DNA of 64,000 nucleotides, taken from the NCBI RefSeq assembly GCF_003086295.3, contig NC_092052.1:74951559-75015558 (forward strand), read 5' to 3'. The notes under the pieces are model-generated. The model ran no database searches and was not told the DNA's origin. It saw only the letters and a list, made by a program, of their open reading frames with translations. This stretch comes from Arachis hypogaea (taxonomy: Eukaryota; Streptophyta; Magnoliopsida; Fabales; Fabaceae). The position numbers were made by a program, and so were the translations under genes. Positions 46,100 through 56,909 of the stretch are shown piece by piece; the first letter of the stretch is position 1; each line of letters starts with the position of its first letter.

Positions 46100-47793
46100 T
46101 GATGAGCGGATAATTTATACGCTTTTTGGCATTGATTTAGTATGTTTTTAGTAGGATCTAGTTACTTTTAGGGATGTTTTTATTAGTTTTTATGTTAAAT
46201 TCACATTTCTGGACTTTACTATGAGTTTGTGTGTTTTTCTATGATTTCAAGTATTTTCTGGCTGAAATTGAGGGACTTGAGCAAAAATCAGATTCAGAGG
46301 TAGAAGAAAGACTGCTGATGCTGTTGGATTCTGACCTCCCTGCACTCAAAATGGCGCTACAAAACTCAAAATGGCACACTTCCAATTGCATTGGAAAGTA
46401 GACATCCAAGGCTTTCCAGCAATATATAATAGTCTATACTTTGGCCGAGTTTAGATGATGTAAAAGGGCGTTGAACGCCAGTTCTACACTGCAGTCTGGA
46501 GTTAAACACCAGAAACACGTCACAAACCAGAGTTGAACGCCAGAAACATGTTACAAACTGGCGTTCAACTCCAAGAATGACCTCTCCACGTGTAAACTTC
46601 AAGCTCAGCCCAAGCACACACCAAGTGGGCCCGTGAAGTGGATTTATGCATCAATTACTTACTTCTGTAAACCCTAGTAACTAGTTTAGTATAAATAGGA
46701 CTTTTTACTATTGTATTGGGGATATTTGATCAGTTTTATGCTATCTTAGACTTTCATGGGGGCTGGTCATTCAGCCATGCCTGGACCATTATCACTTATG
46801 TATCTTCAAACGGTAGAGTTTCTGCACTCCATAGATTAAGGTGTGGAGCTCTCCTGTTCCTCATGATTTAATGCAAAGTACTACTATTTTATATTCAATT
46901 CAACTTATTCCGCTTCTAAGATATCCATTCGCACCCAAGAACATGATGAATGTGATGATTATGTGACGCTCATCATCATTCTCACTTATGAACGTGTACC
47001 TGACAAACACTTCCGTTCTACATGCAAACAAGCTAGAATGAATATCTCTTAGATATCTAATACAGGGGACCGAGTCCGAGTTATTAGTATCTTCGTGGTA
47101 TAAGTTAGAACCCATGGATGGCCATTCCTGAGATCCGGAAAGTCTAAACGTTGTCTGTGGTATTCCGAGTAGGATCTAGGAAGGGATGGCTGTGATGAAT
47201 TTCAAACTCGCGAGTGCTGGGCGTAGTGACAGACGCAAAAGGAGGGTGAATCCTATTCTAGTATGATCGAGAACCTCCAGATGATTTGCCATGCTGTGAC
47301 AGAGCATTTGGACCATTTTCACAAGAGAGGACAGGATGTAGCCATTGACAATGGTGATGCCCTTACAGAAAGCTTGCCATGGAAAGGGGTAAGACTGATT
47401 GGATGAAGACGGCGAAAAAGCAGAGAGTCAAAGGAACAAAAGCATCTCTATACGCTTATCTGAAATTCTCACCAATGATATACATAAGTAATTTTATCTT
47501 TATTTTCTATTTATTTATTATTATTATTCAAAAACTCCATAACCATTTGATATCCGCCTGACTGAGATATACAAGATGACCATAGCTTGCTTCATACCAA
47601 CAATCTCCGTGGGATCGACCCTTACTCACGTAAGGTTTTATTACTTGGACGACCCAGTGCACTTGCTGGTTAGTTGTGCGAAGTTGTGAAGTTATGTTTG
47701 GACCATGGTATTGTGCACCAGTTATTGGCGCCATTGCCAGGGAGAGAACAAACAACAAATTTTACAACCTCAGAGTAACAATTTCGCATACCA
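46100..47793 (+). repeat. 3' LTR of F2
   Basis: 1,694 bp, TGATGAGCGG...CGCATACCA. TATAAATA at 46690. Inner primer-site copy TGGCGCCATTGCCAGGGA at 47726-47743 differs from the true site at only two positions. Confidence 0.93.
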
Positions 47794-47798
47794 GTCCT

Positions 47799-48620
47799 TT
47801 TCCTCAAGGATCTGGACAAGTCAAATTCCTCATCGTGGGAGTAGACTATTTCACAAAATGGATTGAGGCGGAACCCCTAGCTAACGCCACTTCTCAAAGA
47901 AGTCAAAAATTCCTATCTAGAAACATTGTCACAAGGTTTGGGGTTCCATATTCCATCACCACAGAAAATTGCACTCAATTTACAGATGTAGGCTTCAGAA
48001 AATTGGTGGCCAATCTGAACATAAAATACCAATTCACATCCGTAGAACACCTCGATGCCAATGAACAAGCTGAAGCTGCTAACAAAGTCATATTAGCCGG
48101 GTTAAAATGGAGATTACAGGATGCAAAGGGAGCCTGGGCTGAAGAGCTCCCGCAAGTCCTATGGGCATATCGGACAACTCCACACTCCACCACAAAGGAG
48201 TCACCTTTCCGATTTGCTTACGAAATAGAGGCAATAATCCCAGTGGAGGTTGAAGAAGGATCGCCCAGAGTGATCCACTACAGTGAAGAGGCCAACTCCC
48301 AACTTCAAAGGGAAGAACTCGACCTACTTCCAGAAATCCGAGAAAGAGCTCGGATCAGGGAAGAAGAATTAAAACGTCGAATGGCTTCAAGATACAATCA
48401 AAAGGTAGTGCCACGAGGTTTTGCCGAGAACAACCTCGTCCTAATCCGAAATGACATCAGAACAACTCGACCTAGAGAAGGAAAGCTGGCAGCAAACTAG
48501 AAGGGACCCTACCGAGTCATAGAAGTATTCGGAAGAGGCTACTACAAGCTATCCGAACTCGAAGGGCGAGAGCTCCCAAGGTCATGGCACACCTGCCACT
48601 TAAGGAGGTACTACAGTTAG
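47799..48620 (+). pseudogene. Element E integrase, C-terminal part
   Basis: Continues 37901: FLIVGVDYFTKWIEAEPLA, then SITTENCTQFTD where TDNGTQF is expected, so the second catalytic Asp is Glu and the following Gly is Cys. The third residue is kept (NEQAEAANKVIL). VLWAYRTTPHSTTKESPFRF and the C-terminal GPYRVIEVFGRGYYKL, RSWHTCHLRRYY end at TAG 48618-48620. An extra TAG at 48498-48500 (from TGG) cuts it. Confidence 0.9.
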
Positions 48621-49998
48621 GAGGTAATAAAGATCTTAGGATGAGGTGCACTCTTTTTCCTTAAAATGGTTTTTTAACGAGGCACCAAGCCAAGATCCAT
48701 GAAATACCCAACTTAGAGGGGGTAAAACTCCCACATGTATATATTTGCATATTTTCTATTTTAAATAAAGTTTTTTAGATTTTCTACAAATCCTTTATCA
48801 AGACGCATTAATTTGAAACGCAAAATTTCATCGCCCGATTATAAAGCTATAGATCGGCAAAAGTGAAAACCGAATTCGCTGCCTGATCATGATACAGACC
48901 AACAAAGATAAAAACCGAATTTATCAAAGGTCGACCAAGCAAGGATCAATCTCAATTTCTACGAAATCGGCAAAGATGAAAAGCGACAAAACAGATTAAA
49001 TGCAAGAAGTTATCAAAAGTGATCCATAAGAAAAGACCCGACGAGGTCTTAATAAAAATGGATTGCTATAAATAACTTAAAGACGGACCAACATAAAGAA
49101 GTCGGACCAGTCGACTATACAAAAGTTATAAAAAGTAAATCCCTAAGAAAGAGGCTTGGCCAGCCCTGAAAAAGAGGATTACTAAAAATAACTTAGAAGG
49201 GACTGACATGATGAAGTCGTCCCAAAAAAATCCCACAAGTTATAAAAAGTAATCTATAGAAGAGACCTAACAAAGGTCCAAATAATATGGATTACTAGAA
49301 ATAACTTAGAAGGGACCGACATGATGAAGTCATCCCAACAAAATCCCACAAGTTATAAAAAGTAATCCATAGAAGAGACCTAACAAAGGTCCAAATAATG
49401 GATTACTAGAAATAACTTAGAAGAGAACAGCATAATGAAGTCGGCCCAACAAAACTACAAAAGTTATAAAAAAGGTAAATCCATAGAAGAGACCTGACCA
49501 AGGTCCAAGTAATACGGATTACTAAAAAATAACTTAGAAGGGGCCAAGACGGCTCGACAAAGCTACAAAAAGTTATAAATAAAGTAATCCATATAAAGAG
49601 ACCTGACAAGGCCCAAACAAAATGGATTACTAGAAATAACTTCGGGCAGACCAAGATGAAAAAGCTGGCCAACAGAAGGCATGCGCTATAAGGGACTTCA
49701 AGTCGAACCCAGAAAGCCATGACCCCAAAAGAATCAAGCTACAAGTATGAACGTACAAAAGGCAATCAAAAGAGGTCGGAAAACAAGATTCCAACACCCT
49801 GAAGATGCCTGAAAAATATTAAGCAAGCAATCAACAAGCAAGAACAAAGTTGCTATAATAAACAAAGACCCAAGAGGCCACCTGAAGTCGACCTCAAGAG
49901 TCTTGAAAAGCTACCTTTGATTTTTCAAAATAAAGTTGCTAAAAAAGCAACTAAAAGTATCAAGAAGTCAGAACCACAAACTACAAAATAAAAAGAGT
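48621..49998 (+). other. E 3' spacer with tandem repeats
   Basis: 48621-49007 is unique AT-rich sequence with AAAACCGAATT words. 49008-49680 is the tandem repeat described separately. The remainder holds no gene. Confidence 0.7.
49008..49680 (+). repeat. Tandem repeat, six units of ~112 bp
   Basis: Units start with AGTTATAAAAAGTAA at 49008, 49124, 49238, 49351, 49462 and 49571 (lengths 116, 114, 113, 111, 109). Each carries GAGACCTAACAAAGGTCC, GGATTACTAGAAATAACTTA and GACATGATGAAGTC motifs. Tat-lineage elements are known for such 3' arrays. Confidence 0.9.
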
Positions 49999-51939
49999 TC
50001 AAAGCCCACAAGCCGGTTCTGCATCCCGAGGTGAAGGAGGACGAGTCTGAAGAGGTACCGCATCTACCGTCCCATCATCCCGGTTCAGGATCTGGATGTC
50101 AGGATCAGACTCAGGCTGACCGACTTCAACTTCCGGAGTTGAGGAAGGTGGACCAAACAGAGACCTTGGCAGAAGCTGCAGGAGGAGGGTCGACATCATC
50201 ATCATCATCAGGGTCATCAGGGACAATCTTACCATCTTTCACAATATTGTCCAAGCTAAAAAGAGTAAGGTCAAGCTCGGGTGCAAGAACTCGAACTTGA
50301 TCCTTCAAATTCTCATAAGCAGCATTTACACTGCCCACAAGATGACCTTGAAGTTCGGCATAGTCAGCTCGGACAGACTCCAAACTCTACCTGAGACCCA
50401 TCATCTCTCTATAAGTTGTGACATAGCTTTCCTTATGCCTCAACGCCATATCCTCAGACAACTTTGCAGAAGCCGCTAAGGCAATAGCCCGAGCCTTCTC
50501 ATCTTCCAACTCTTTTCCCAATTTGGTCACTTTCACCTCGAGCTCCTCCTTCAAACCCTTGATCCGGTCGAACTCCGATTTAGCCTCCTCCATAAAGGTC
50601 TTTGTTGCATGGATAGGAAGATCCTGGGCAGTCCGGTATAAAGCTGCTCCTATATGTGCCATCTTAATACTACTCCGAGTAATAAAATCCAAATGACGAA
50701 GAAGAGAAACATCATCAGTAGGAATGGTACCATAGAGACCAATTTGTTGATCAACAAACCCGACAGCATCGAAGTCGGGGGCATCCAGGTCGAAGGGCTC
50801 AGCTGTCTTCTGTCTTTTTAGAGGAGGAGCAACAGTAAGAGAAGAGGTAGTAGCAGAAGTCTGGGGAGGATCGATCAAATGAACTCGAGGGGTAGGAATC
50901 ATCCTCCTCGGTCCAGGAGAGCTCGGTACTGGCTGTTTTGTTAGAGCATGAGAGGATCCTTCCCCAACTGCTTTGGCCGAGATGTTCTGGGCAGCTGTAG
51001 CCTTCCTCACCTTTTTAAAGGCTTTCATGGAATCATTATTCTTGGCCATCTCTGAAAAAACAAAATCAACCAAAGAAGCAAGTTACAAACTAGAAGGAAA
51101 GAAAGCAAAGTAAAACAAAGCAAAAATAAGTCGGTCAACACCCAACACAGTTCGGACTAGGGAGGGGTCCCCAAAAATCTCTTGGTATCGAGATGGGGAG
51201 GTTCCCTCCAAATATCTTCCAAAACATTCACAACAGCCTGCTTAACCTCGTCAAGCATCTCCCACGAGTATCGAGACACCACAATATTCTTTTGCCAACA
51301 CAAGGGGAAGGCAGGCTCATTATTTGATTCTAAGAAAAAGGGTCGAGCTCTCTCAACAGCTCGGACTTTAAAGAAGTAATTCTTAAAGTCCCTAAAGGAC
51401 TCGTCATACATAGCAAACACTTTATGTCCTTGGGCAGATCGAAAGGAAATCCAATAGGCTTTCTTTTTTGAGGAAATCCCAGGCTTAGTCAAAACAAAAA
51501 GATAAAGAATGAGAGTTTGAGAAGGTGTGATGTCCAACTCTTGGCAAAGCAACTGAAAGATCTTGATAAAACCCCAGGAGTTCGGATGGAGCTGGGATGG
51601 AGCTACGTTACACGACCACAACAAGTCGATTTCAAAGGAAGTGAAAGGAAAAGTAATGTTCAGCTGGCTGAAAAAATAGTCATAAGCATAAAAGAAGGGA
51701 CGTTCCCCCCGGGTCAAAGCAGGAAAGCAAACCCGTTCATCAGAATCAGGCGCTACCAATTCATAGTTCTTTTCCTGATCTCTATTTTTACAGATTCGGT
51801 GATGTTTTCTAAGCTCCGCATAGAACTCAGCATTTACCACGGAGACACACATCAACACAAGGGAGTCCAACCAGTCGGACATCCCCTCAGGAACCTTAGA
51901 AGACGTCTCAACAATATTTTTGCGAGAAGATATGGCCAA
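49999..51939 (-). pseudogene. E antisense ORF ('gypsy-type transposon' protein), two exons
   Basis: On the strand opposite pol. Exon 1 (51939-51157) encodes MAISSRKNIVETSSKVPEGM and a ~230-residue domain (YDYFFSQLNITFPFTSFEIDLL, APSQLHPNSWGFIKIFQLLC, FRSAQGHKVFAMYDESFRDFKN split here by family landmarks) of the 'putative gypsy type transposon' kind. A short intron (about 51156-51066) ends at TTTTTTCAG|AGATGG. Exon 2 starts MAKNNDSMKAFKKVRKAT and runs to a TAG at 50387 (CAG in origin), then in frame to 49999. It is coiled-coil rich (FDRIKGLKEELEVKVTKLG, LESVRADYAELQGHL) with an acidic DDDDDVD tail. Tat elements such as Grande carry an antisense gene here. Function unknown. The donor site is not a clean GT. 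Confidence 0.72.
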
Positions 51940-53030
51940 CTAATCCTACAGCAAAAAGAAAATGGATTACTAACCAAAGCAGCTCGGGTGAAATCAAAGA
52001 AAACAGCTCGGACAAACATGACTCAGAGCAACACAAACAGTAAAAGAAAAACCCCAAGACACATACCAAGGTCCAGGGATATCCTTTGGAGGTAGGGATA
52101 GAGTAAGGACTCAAAAAAGAGTCTACAAAGCTACACGCCAACTAAACTCTTAGCAAAATCATCCCCTTCCAAATAAGCATCGACACGAATCAAAACAAGA
52201 CACCAGAAAATCGTTATGTTCTACCAGTTTATCAAAAAGAAAACTACCAACATGGCAAAAGTCATCAAAGGAGCAATCTTTCTTAAAAAGCAAACAGTAG
52301 TTCATAAACCCTCAAAATCAAAAGTACAATCAGAAAAGCAGCGACAACATGCAAAGCCCTAAAAGTGTCAAACTACTAGGGAATCCACCCAAGAGCATAC
52401 ATAAGGTCGAAAAAAAAACTAGAAAACATACATCACAGTGACAACCAAGCATGGTAATGTGAGAATGTTCAAGCTTTCCAACATAAATTCAAGCAAGATC
52501 AAAACTTCAGCAAGAATATAACAATGCAAGTACAAAAGAAGAACCAACCTAAAAGAGGAGGAAGCGCCGAAAAAGTTGAAGGCGAAGAGGCAAAAATCCG
52601 GAAATGCCTTTTGAAGAAAAGGAAACTCCAGTAATCACCAATGACGCCACAAAGGGAAGCGTGAAAAAAGGCTCAGGCAAAAAAAGAAGAACGAAGGAAA
52701 AAGGGTGAAGTTACAGTGACCAAAAGAGAAGAAGAAACGGAAGCCAAATCTTTAACTAAATTCAAAATGAAGAAAGGGGGAAAAACAGCAAAGAGAAGAA
52801 TTAATAGGTTATTAAACCCTCGTACATTCCCAAGGCAAAGAGACGCGCATTTCAAAAGAACAAAGGAAAGCCTGTTTCAAAAAATTAAAAAAAAGAAAAA
52901 CTTTTCTCATTCAGAGGGATCTGTACAAAAAAAATCGACAATGCTCGAGCTCAACTTCTCCAGAGAAGGATTGAAGTCCTGAAACTAGGGACTCTACCTC
53001 AAAAGGAAGATCACGCTCAAGCAGGGGCAC
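51940..53030. other. E region between antisense ORF and 3' LTR, no gene seen
   Basis: A-rich + strand sequence. It would contain the promoter and 5' UTR of the antisense ORF. I see no strong minus-strand TATA. The last bases (AAAAGGAAGATCACGCTCAA ... GCAGGGGCAC, 53000-53030) are the likely polypurine tract. Confidence 0.5.
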
Positions 53031-53605
53031 TGTTCATACCCTGGGTCGAACTGTCCGACCCGAGATGTTTAAACGACAAAGTCGACCGACCTCTTCAGGT
53101 CAGGACTATCCGACCTCTTCTCAAAGAGCTCGGCCAAATCACTAGGAAAGCCCAACAAGGGCCCAAACAGAGGAACATGACCCAAATCCAAAGGCAGCTC
53201 AAGCCTATAGAGATAAGGGCGGTTCCCTTGAAGATAAGATGACTTCACTCAAAGATAAGATAAGATAATTATCTTATCTCCAAAGAAGTCATTCCTCACC
53301 ATTATAAATACACTGGAGCACCCAGGTATAACTCATACTTTAATTCTACTAAAAACCTGCTTAATACCCTTGCTAACTTAAGCATCGGAGTCCCTTGCAG
53401 GTACCACCACCCTCTAGTGAACAAAGGATCAGCAGCGTAGCCAGTCCAATGAGTTGGACGCGACAGCTCCGGCCACCACCCACCAGCCAGACACGTCAGC
53501 TCCAATCAGTACAGAAGATCTCATCCAAGATCGACCTACAGTTTTAGGTAACCCTCGGAACAGTCCTCCTTCCAATTTGGAAATTGTGGGAAGCAGATGG
53601 GTATA
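53031..53605 (+). repeat. E 3' LTR, interrupted by F3
   Basis: Starts TGTTCATACCCTGG directly after the purine-rich tract. TATAAATA at 53303-53310 and several GATAAG boxes just upstream. No TG...CA end can be assigned before F3 enters at 53606 (target GTATA, 53601-53605), so its true length is unknown. Confidence 0.7.
53258..53279. promoter_or_regulatory. 22-bp GATAAG palindrome upstream of E TATA box
   Basis: Perfect palindrome (GATAAGATAA with its reverse complement, plus flanking A/T) ending 24 bp before TATAAATA. Further GATAAG words at 53213 and 53233. Resembles plant I-box/GATA sites. Confidence 0.7.
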
Positions 53606-55282
53606 TGATGAGCGGATAATTTATACGCTTTTTGGCATTATTTTTAGGTAGTTTTTAGTATGTTTTAATTAATGTTTAGTGTATTTTTATTAGTTTTTAT
53701 TCAAAAATCACATTTTTGGACTTTACTATGAGTTTATGTGTTTTTCTGTGATTTCAGGTATTTTCTGGCTGAAATTGAGGGACCTGAGCAAAAATATGAT
53801 TTAGAGGCTGAAAAAGGACTGCAGATGCTGTTAGATTCTGACCTCCCTGCACTCAAAGTGGATTTTCTGGAGCTACAGAAGCCCATTTTGCACGCTCTTA
53901 ATTGAGTTGGAAAGTAGACATCTTGGACTTTCCAGAAATATATAATAGTCCATACTTTGCCTGATATTTGATGGCCCAAACCGGCGTTCTATGTCAGCAT
54001 AAAATTTCTGGCGTAAAAACGCCATAACTGGCATAAAAACGCTAGAACTGGCATAAAAGCTGGAGTTAAACACCCAAACTGGCACAAAAGCTGGCGTTTA
54101 ACTCCAAGAGAAGCCTCTACATGTGAAAGCTTCAATGCTCAGCCCAAGCACACACCAAGTGGGCCCGGAAATGGATTTCTGCATCATTTACTTATTTCTG
54201 TAAACCCTAGGCTACTAGTTCTCTATAAATAGGACCTTTTGCTATTGTATTTTCATCGGGGAAATCTTTAGTTCATCTTTTGATCTCTTGATCACGCTTT
54301 GGGGGCTGGCCATTCGGCCATGCCTGAACCTTCATTACTTTTGTATTTTCAATGGTGGAGTTTCTACACACCATAGATTAAGGTGTGGAGCTCTGTTGTT
54401 CCTCATGAATTAATGCAAAGTACTATTGTTTTTCTATTCAACTCAAGCCTATTTCTTCTCCAAGATATTCATTCGCACTCAAGAACATGATGAATGTGAT
54501 GATTATGTGACACTCATCACCATTCTCACCTATGAATGCGTGCCTGACAACCACTTCCGTTCTACATGCAAACAAGCTTGAATGTGTATCTCTTGGATTT
54601 TTAATCTAAGATTAAAACCTTCGTGGTATAGGCTAGAATTATTGGTGGCCATTCCTGAGATTTGGAAAGTCTAAACCTTGTCTGTGGTATTCCGAGTAGG
54701 ATCTAGGAAGGGATGACTGTGACGAGCTTCAAACTCGCGAGTGTTGGGCGTAGTGACAGATGCAAAAGGATCAATGGTCCTATTCCAACATGATCGAGAA
54801 CCAACAGATGATTAGCCGTGCGGTGACAGCGCATTTGGACCATTTTTACTGAGAGGACGGGAGGTAGCCATTGACAATGTTGAAACCCAATATACAGCTT
54901 GCCATGGAAAGGAGTATGAATGATTGGATGAAGGCAATAGGAAAGCAGAAGTTCAAAAGGAACGAAGCATCTTCATACGCTTATCTGAAATTCTCATCAA
55001 TGAATTACATAAGTATCTCTATCTTATTTTATGTTTTATTCATCTTTTAATTATCAATTCTCTATAACCATTTGAATCCACCTGACTGAGATTTACAAGA
55101 TGACCATAGCTTGCTTCAAGCCGACAATCTCCGTAGGATCAACCCTTACTCACGTAAGGTTTATTACTTGGACGACCCAGTGCACTTGCTGGTTAGTTGT
55201 ACGGAATTGTGAAAAAGAGTTGAGATTACAATTGTGCGTACCAAGTTGTTGGCGCCATTGATGATCACAATTTAGTGCACCA
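53606..55282 (+). repeat. 5' LTR of F3
   Basis: 1,677 bp, TGATGAGCGG...GTGCACCA. Palindromes, mostly worn, at 53980-54105. TATAAATA at 54224. Inner GTGCGTACCA followed by TTGGCGCCATTG (55249-55260) is a worn primer site inside the LTR. Confidence 0.92.
54224..54231 (+). promoter_or_regulatory. TATA box of F3 5' LTR
   Basis: TATAAATA, in the same context (CTAGTTCTCTATAAATAGGA) as the 3' LTR copy at 63016. Confidence 0.7.
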
Positions 55283-55288
55283 AGTTTT

Positions 55289-55306
55289 TGTCGCCGTTGC
55301 CGGGGA
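55289..55306 (+). other. Primer-binding site of F3, one substitution
   Basis: TGTCGCCGTTGCCGGGGA: the third base is T instead of G, which would weaken pairing next to the tRNA-Asp 3' end. Confidence 0.88.
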
Positions 55307-56909
55307 TTATTCGAGTTTGGACAACTGACGGTTCATCTTGTTGCTTAGATTAGGTAACTTTATTTTATTTTTATTCTTCAAAATTTTTAAGAATGAATTC
55401 TAGAGTTTCAGATGATGTTTTTATCATCACAAAAGCTGATTGATTCTCATCAATTTAGCTGTTGTATGTAATGTCCTGCTGAAGTTTGGCTAGCCATGTG
55501 TAATCTTTTTAGACTGAAGCTTTAGACTAACATTGCATGATTCCTGGAATTCTTATTAAGAATTTTGAAATCTTTATTTTCTTTTCCAAATAATTTTCGA
55601 AAAACTACAAAAAAAATTATAAAATCATAAAAACCAAAAATAATTTATGTTTCTTGTTTGAGTCTAGTGTCAATTTTTAAGTTTGGTGTTCTGCATGTTT
55701 TATTTAATTCCCTGCATTTTTCGAATGTATGAATTTTGTTCTTCAGTAATCTTCAATATTGTTCTTGATGATTTCCTTGCTCTGATCTTTAATTTCTCTT
55801 GTTTTGTGTGTTTTGTTGTTTTTCATATGCATTCTCAATTTGTTAGTATTTCTAATATGAAAATTTCTAAGTTTGGTGTCCTGCATGCATTGTTTATTTG
55901 ATCTTAGTTTTACATGATTAGTTTTATTTTGTTGTTTTTCATCATTAAAAATTCAAAAATTCTTTTCAAAATTATGTCTTTTTAAGTCAATAATACAGAG
56001 AAATAAAGATTCAGAACATGCAGCAGAGGAATTACACAGAAAAAGATGGGCGTTCAAAACGCCCAGTGAGGAAGGAAAACTGGCGTTTAAACGTCAGCCA
56101 GGGTACCTGGCTGGGCATTAAATGCCCAAAAGGGTAGTATTTTGGGCGTTAAACGCATGAATGTATACCATTCTGGGCGTTTAACGCCAGGATGGCACAA
56201 GAGGGAAGATTTTGTTTTCAATTCAAATCTTTTTCAAATTTTCATAATTTTTCAAAATCAAATCTTTTTCAGATCATATCTTTTCAATCATATGTTTTCA
56301 AAATCAAATCCTTTCCATTTTTTTAGTATTTTCAAAAATCCTTACTACAATTAATGATTTAATTCAAAATTTTTAAGTTGTTACTTGCCTATTAAGAAAT
56401 GATCAAATTTTAAATTCTAGAATCATATCTTTTAAATTTCTTGTTAGCCAAGACATTAATTTTAAAAATCAAATATTTCTAATTGTTTATCAATTATATC
56501 TTTTTAAAAAACCATATTTTTTCAATCATATCTTTTCAATCACATCTTTTTCAAAATAATTTTCAATCATATCTTTTTTATTTCTAATTTCAAAATCTTT
56601 TTCAAAATCACTTAACTACTTTCTCAATTTTAATTTTCGAAAATGATCAACCAAATTTTCAAAATTTCTTTTAATTATTTCAAAATCTTTCTAAATTTAA
56701 TTTCGAAAAAATTCTTTCCCCCTTCTCACATCCTTCTATTTAAGGGACTAACATTCCTCCTCAATGTGCAATTCGAACTCTCTCCCTCTCCATAAGTTCG
56801 AATTCTCTCCTTTCTACCTCCTCCTTCTATTCTTCTTTTCCTCTGACATCTCAAGGAATCTCTATACCGTGACATAGAGGATTCTATACTTTCTCCTTCT
56901 CTCTTTCAT
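55307..56909 (+). other. F3 leader with palindromes
   Basis: TAAGTTTGGTGT boxes at about 55677 and 55867, and a five-unit GGGCGTTAAACGCC palindrome array at 56047-56205. The rest is T-rich with TATCTTTTCAATCATAT words. No gene. Confidence 0.65.

Larger units (their letters stand above)
37902..47793 (+). mobile_element. Element F2: Feral-like non-autonomous Ty3 element
   Basis: 9,892 bp with GTCCT duplications at 37897-37901 and 47794-47798; removing it restores E's integrase frame. Same plan as F1: LTR, primer site, leader, gag-protease, palindrome array, extra ORF (here internally deleted and fused to a tRNA-Cys half), 3' UTR, LTR. No RT, RNase H or integrase. LTRs differ by only a few percent by eye, so it is probably the youngest insertion here. 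Confidence 0.93.
35641..53605 (+). mobile_element. Element E: Ty3 Tat-like retrotransposon, 5'-truncated, interrupted by F2 and F3
   Basis: It starts abruptly inside pol (LFAWKAADMPG), so its 5' LTR, gag and protease are gone. Order: RT, degenerate RNase H, acquired RNase H, integrase (split by F2), 3' tandem repeats, an antisense ORF, polypurine-like AAAAGGAAGATCACGCTCAA and a 3' LTR from 53031 that F3 enters at 53606. Dual RNase H, a 3' antisense ORF and 3' tandem repeats together are hallmarks of the Tat lineage (Grande, Retand, Ogre relatives). Confidence 0.88.
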
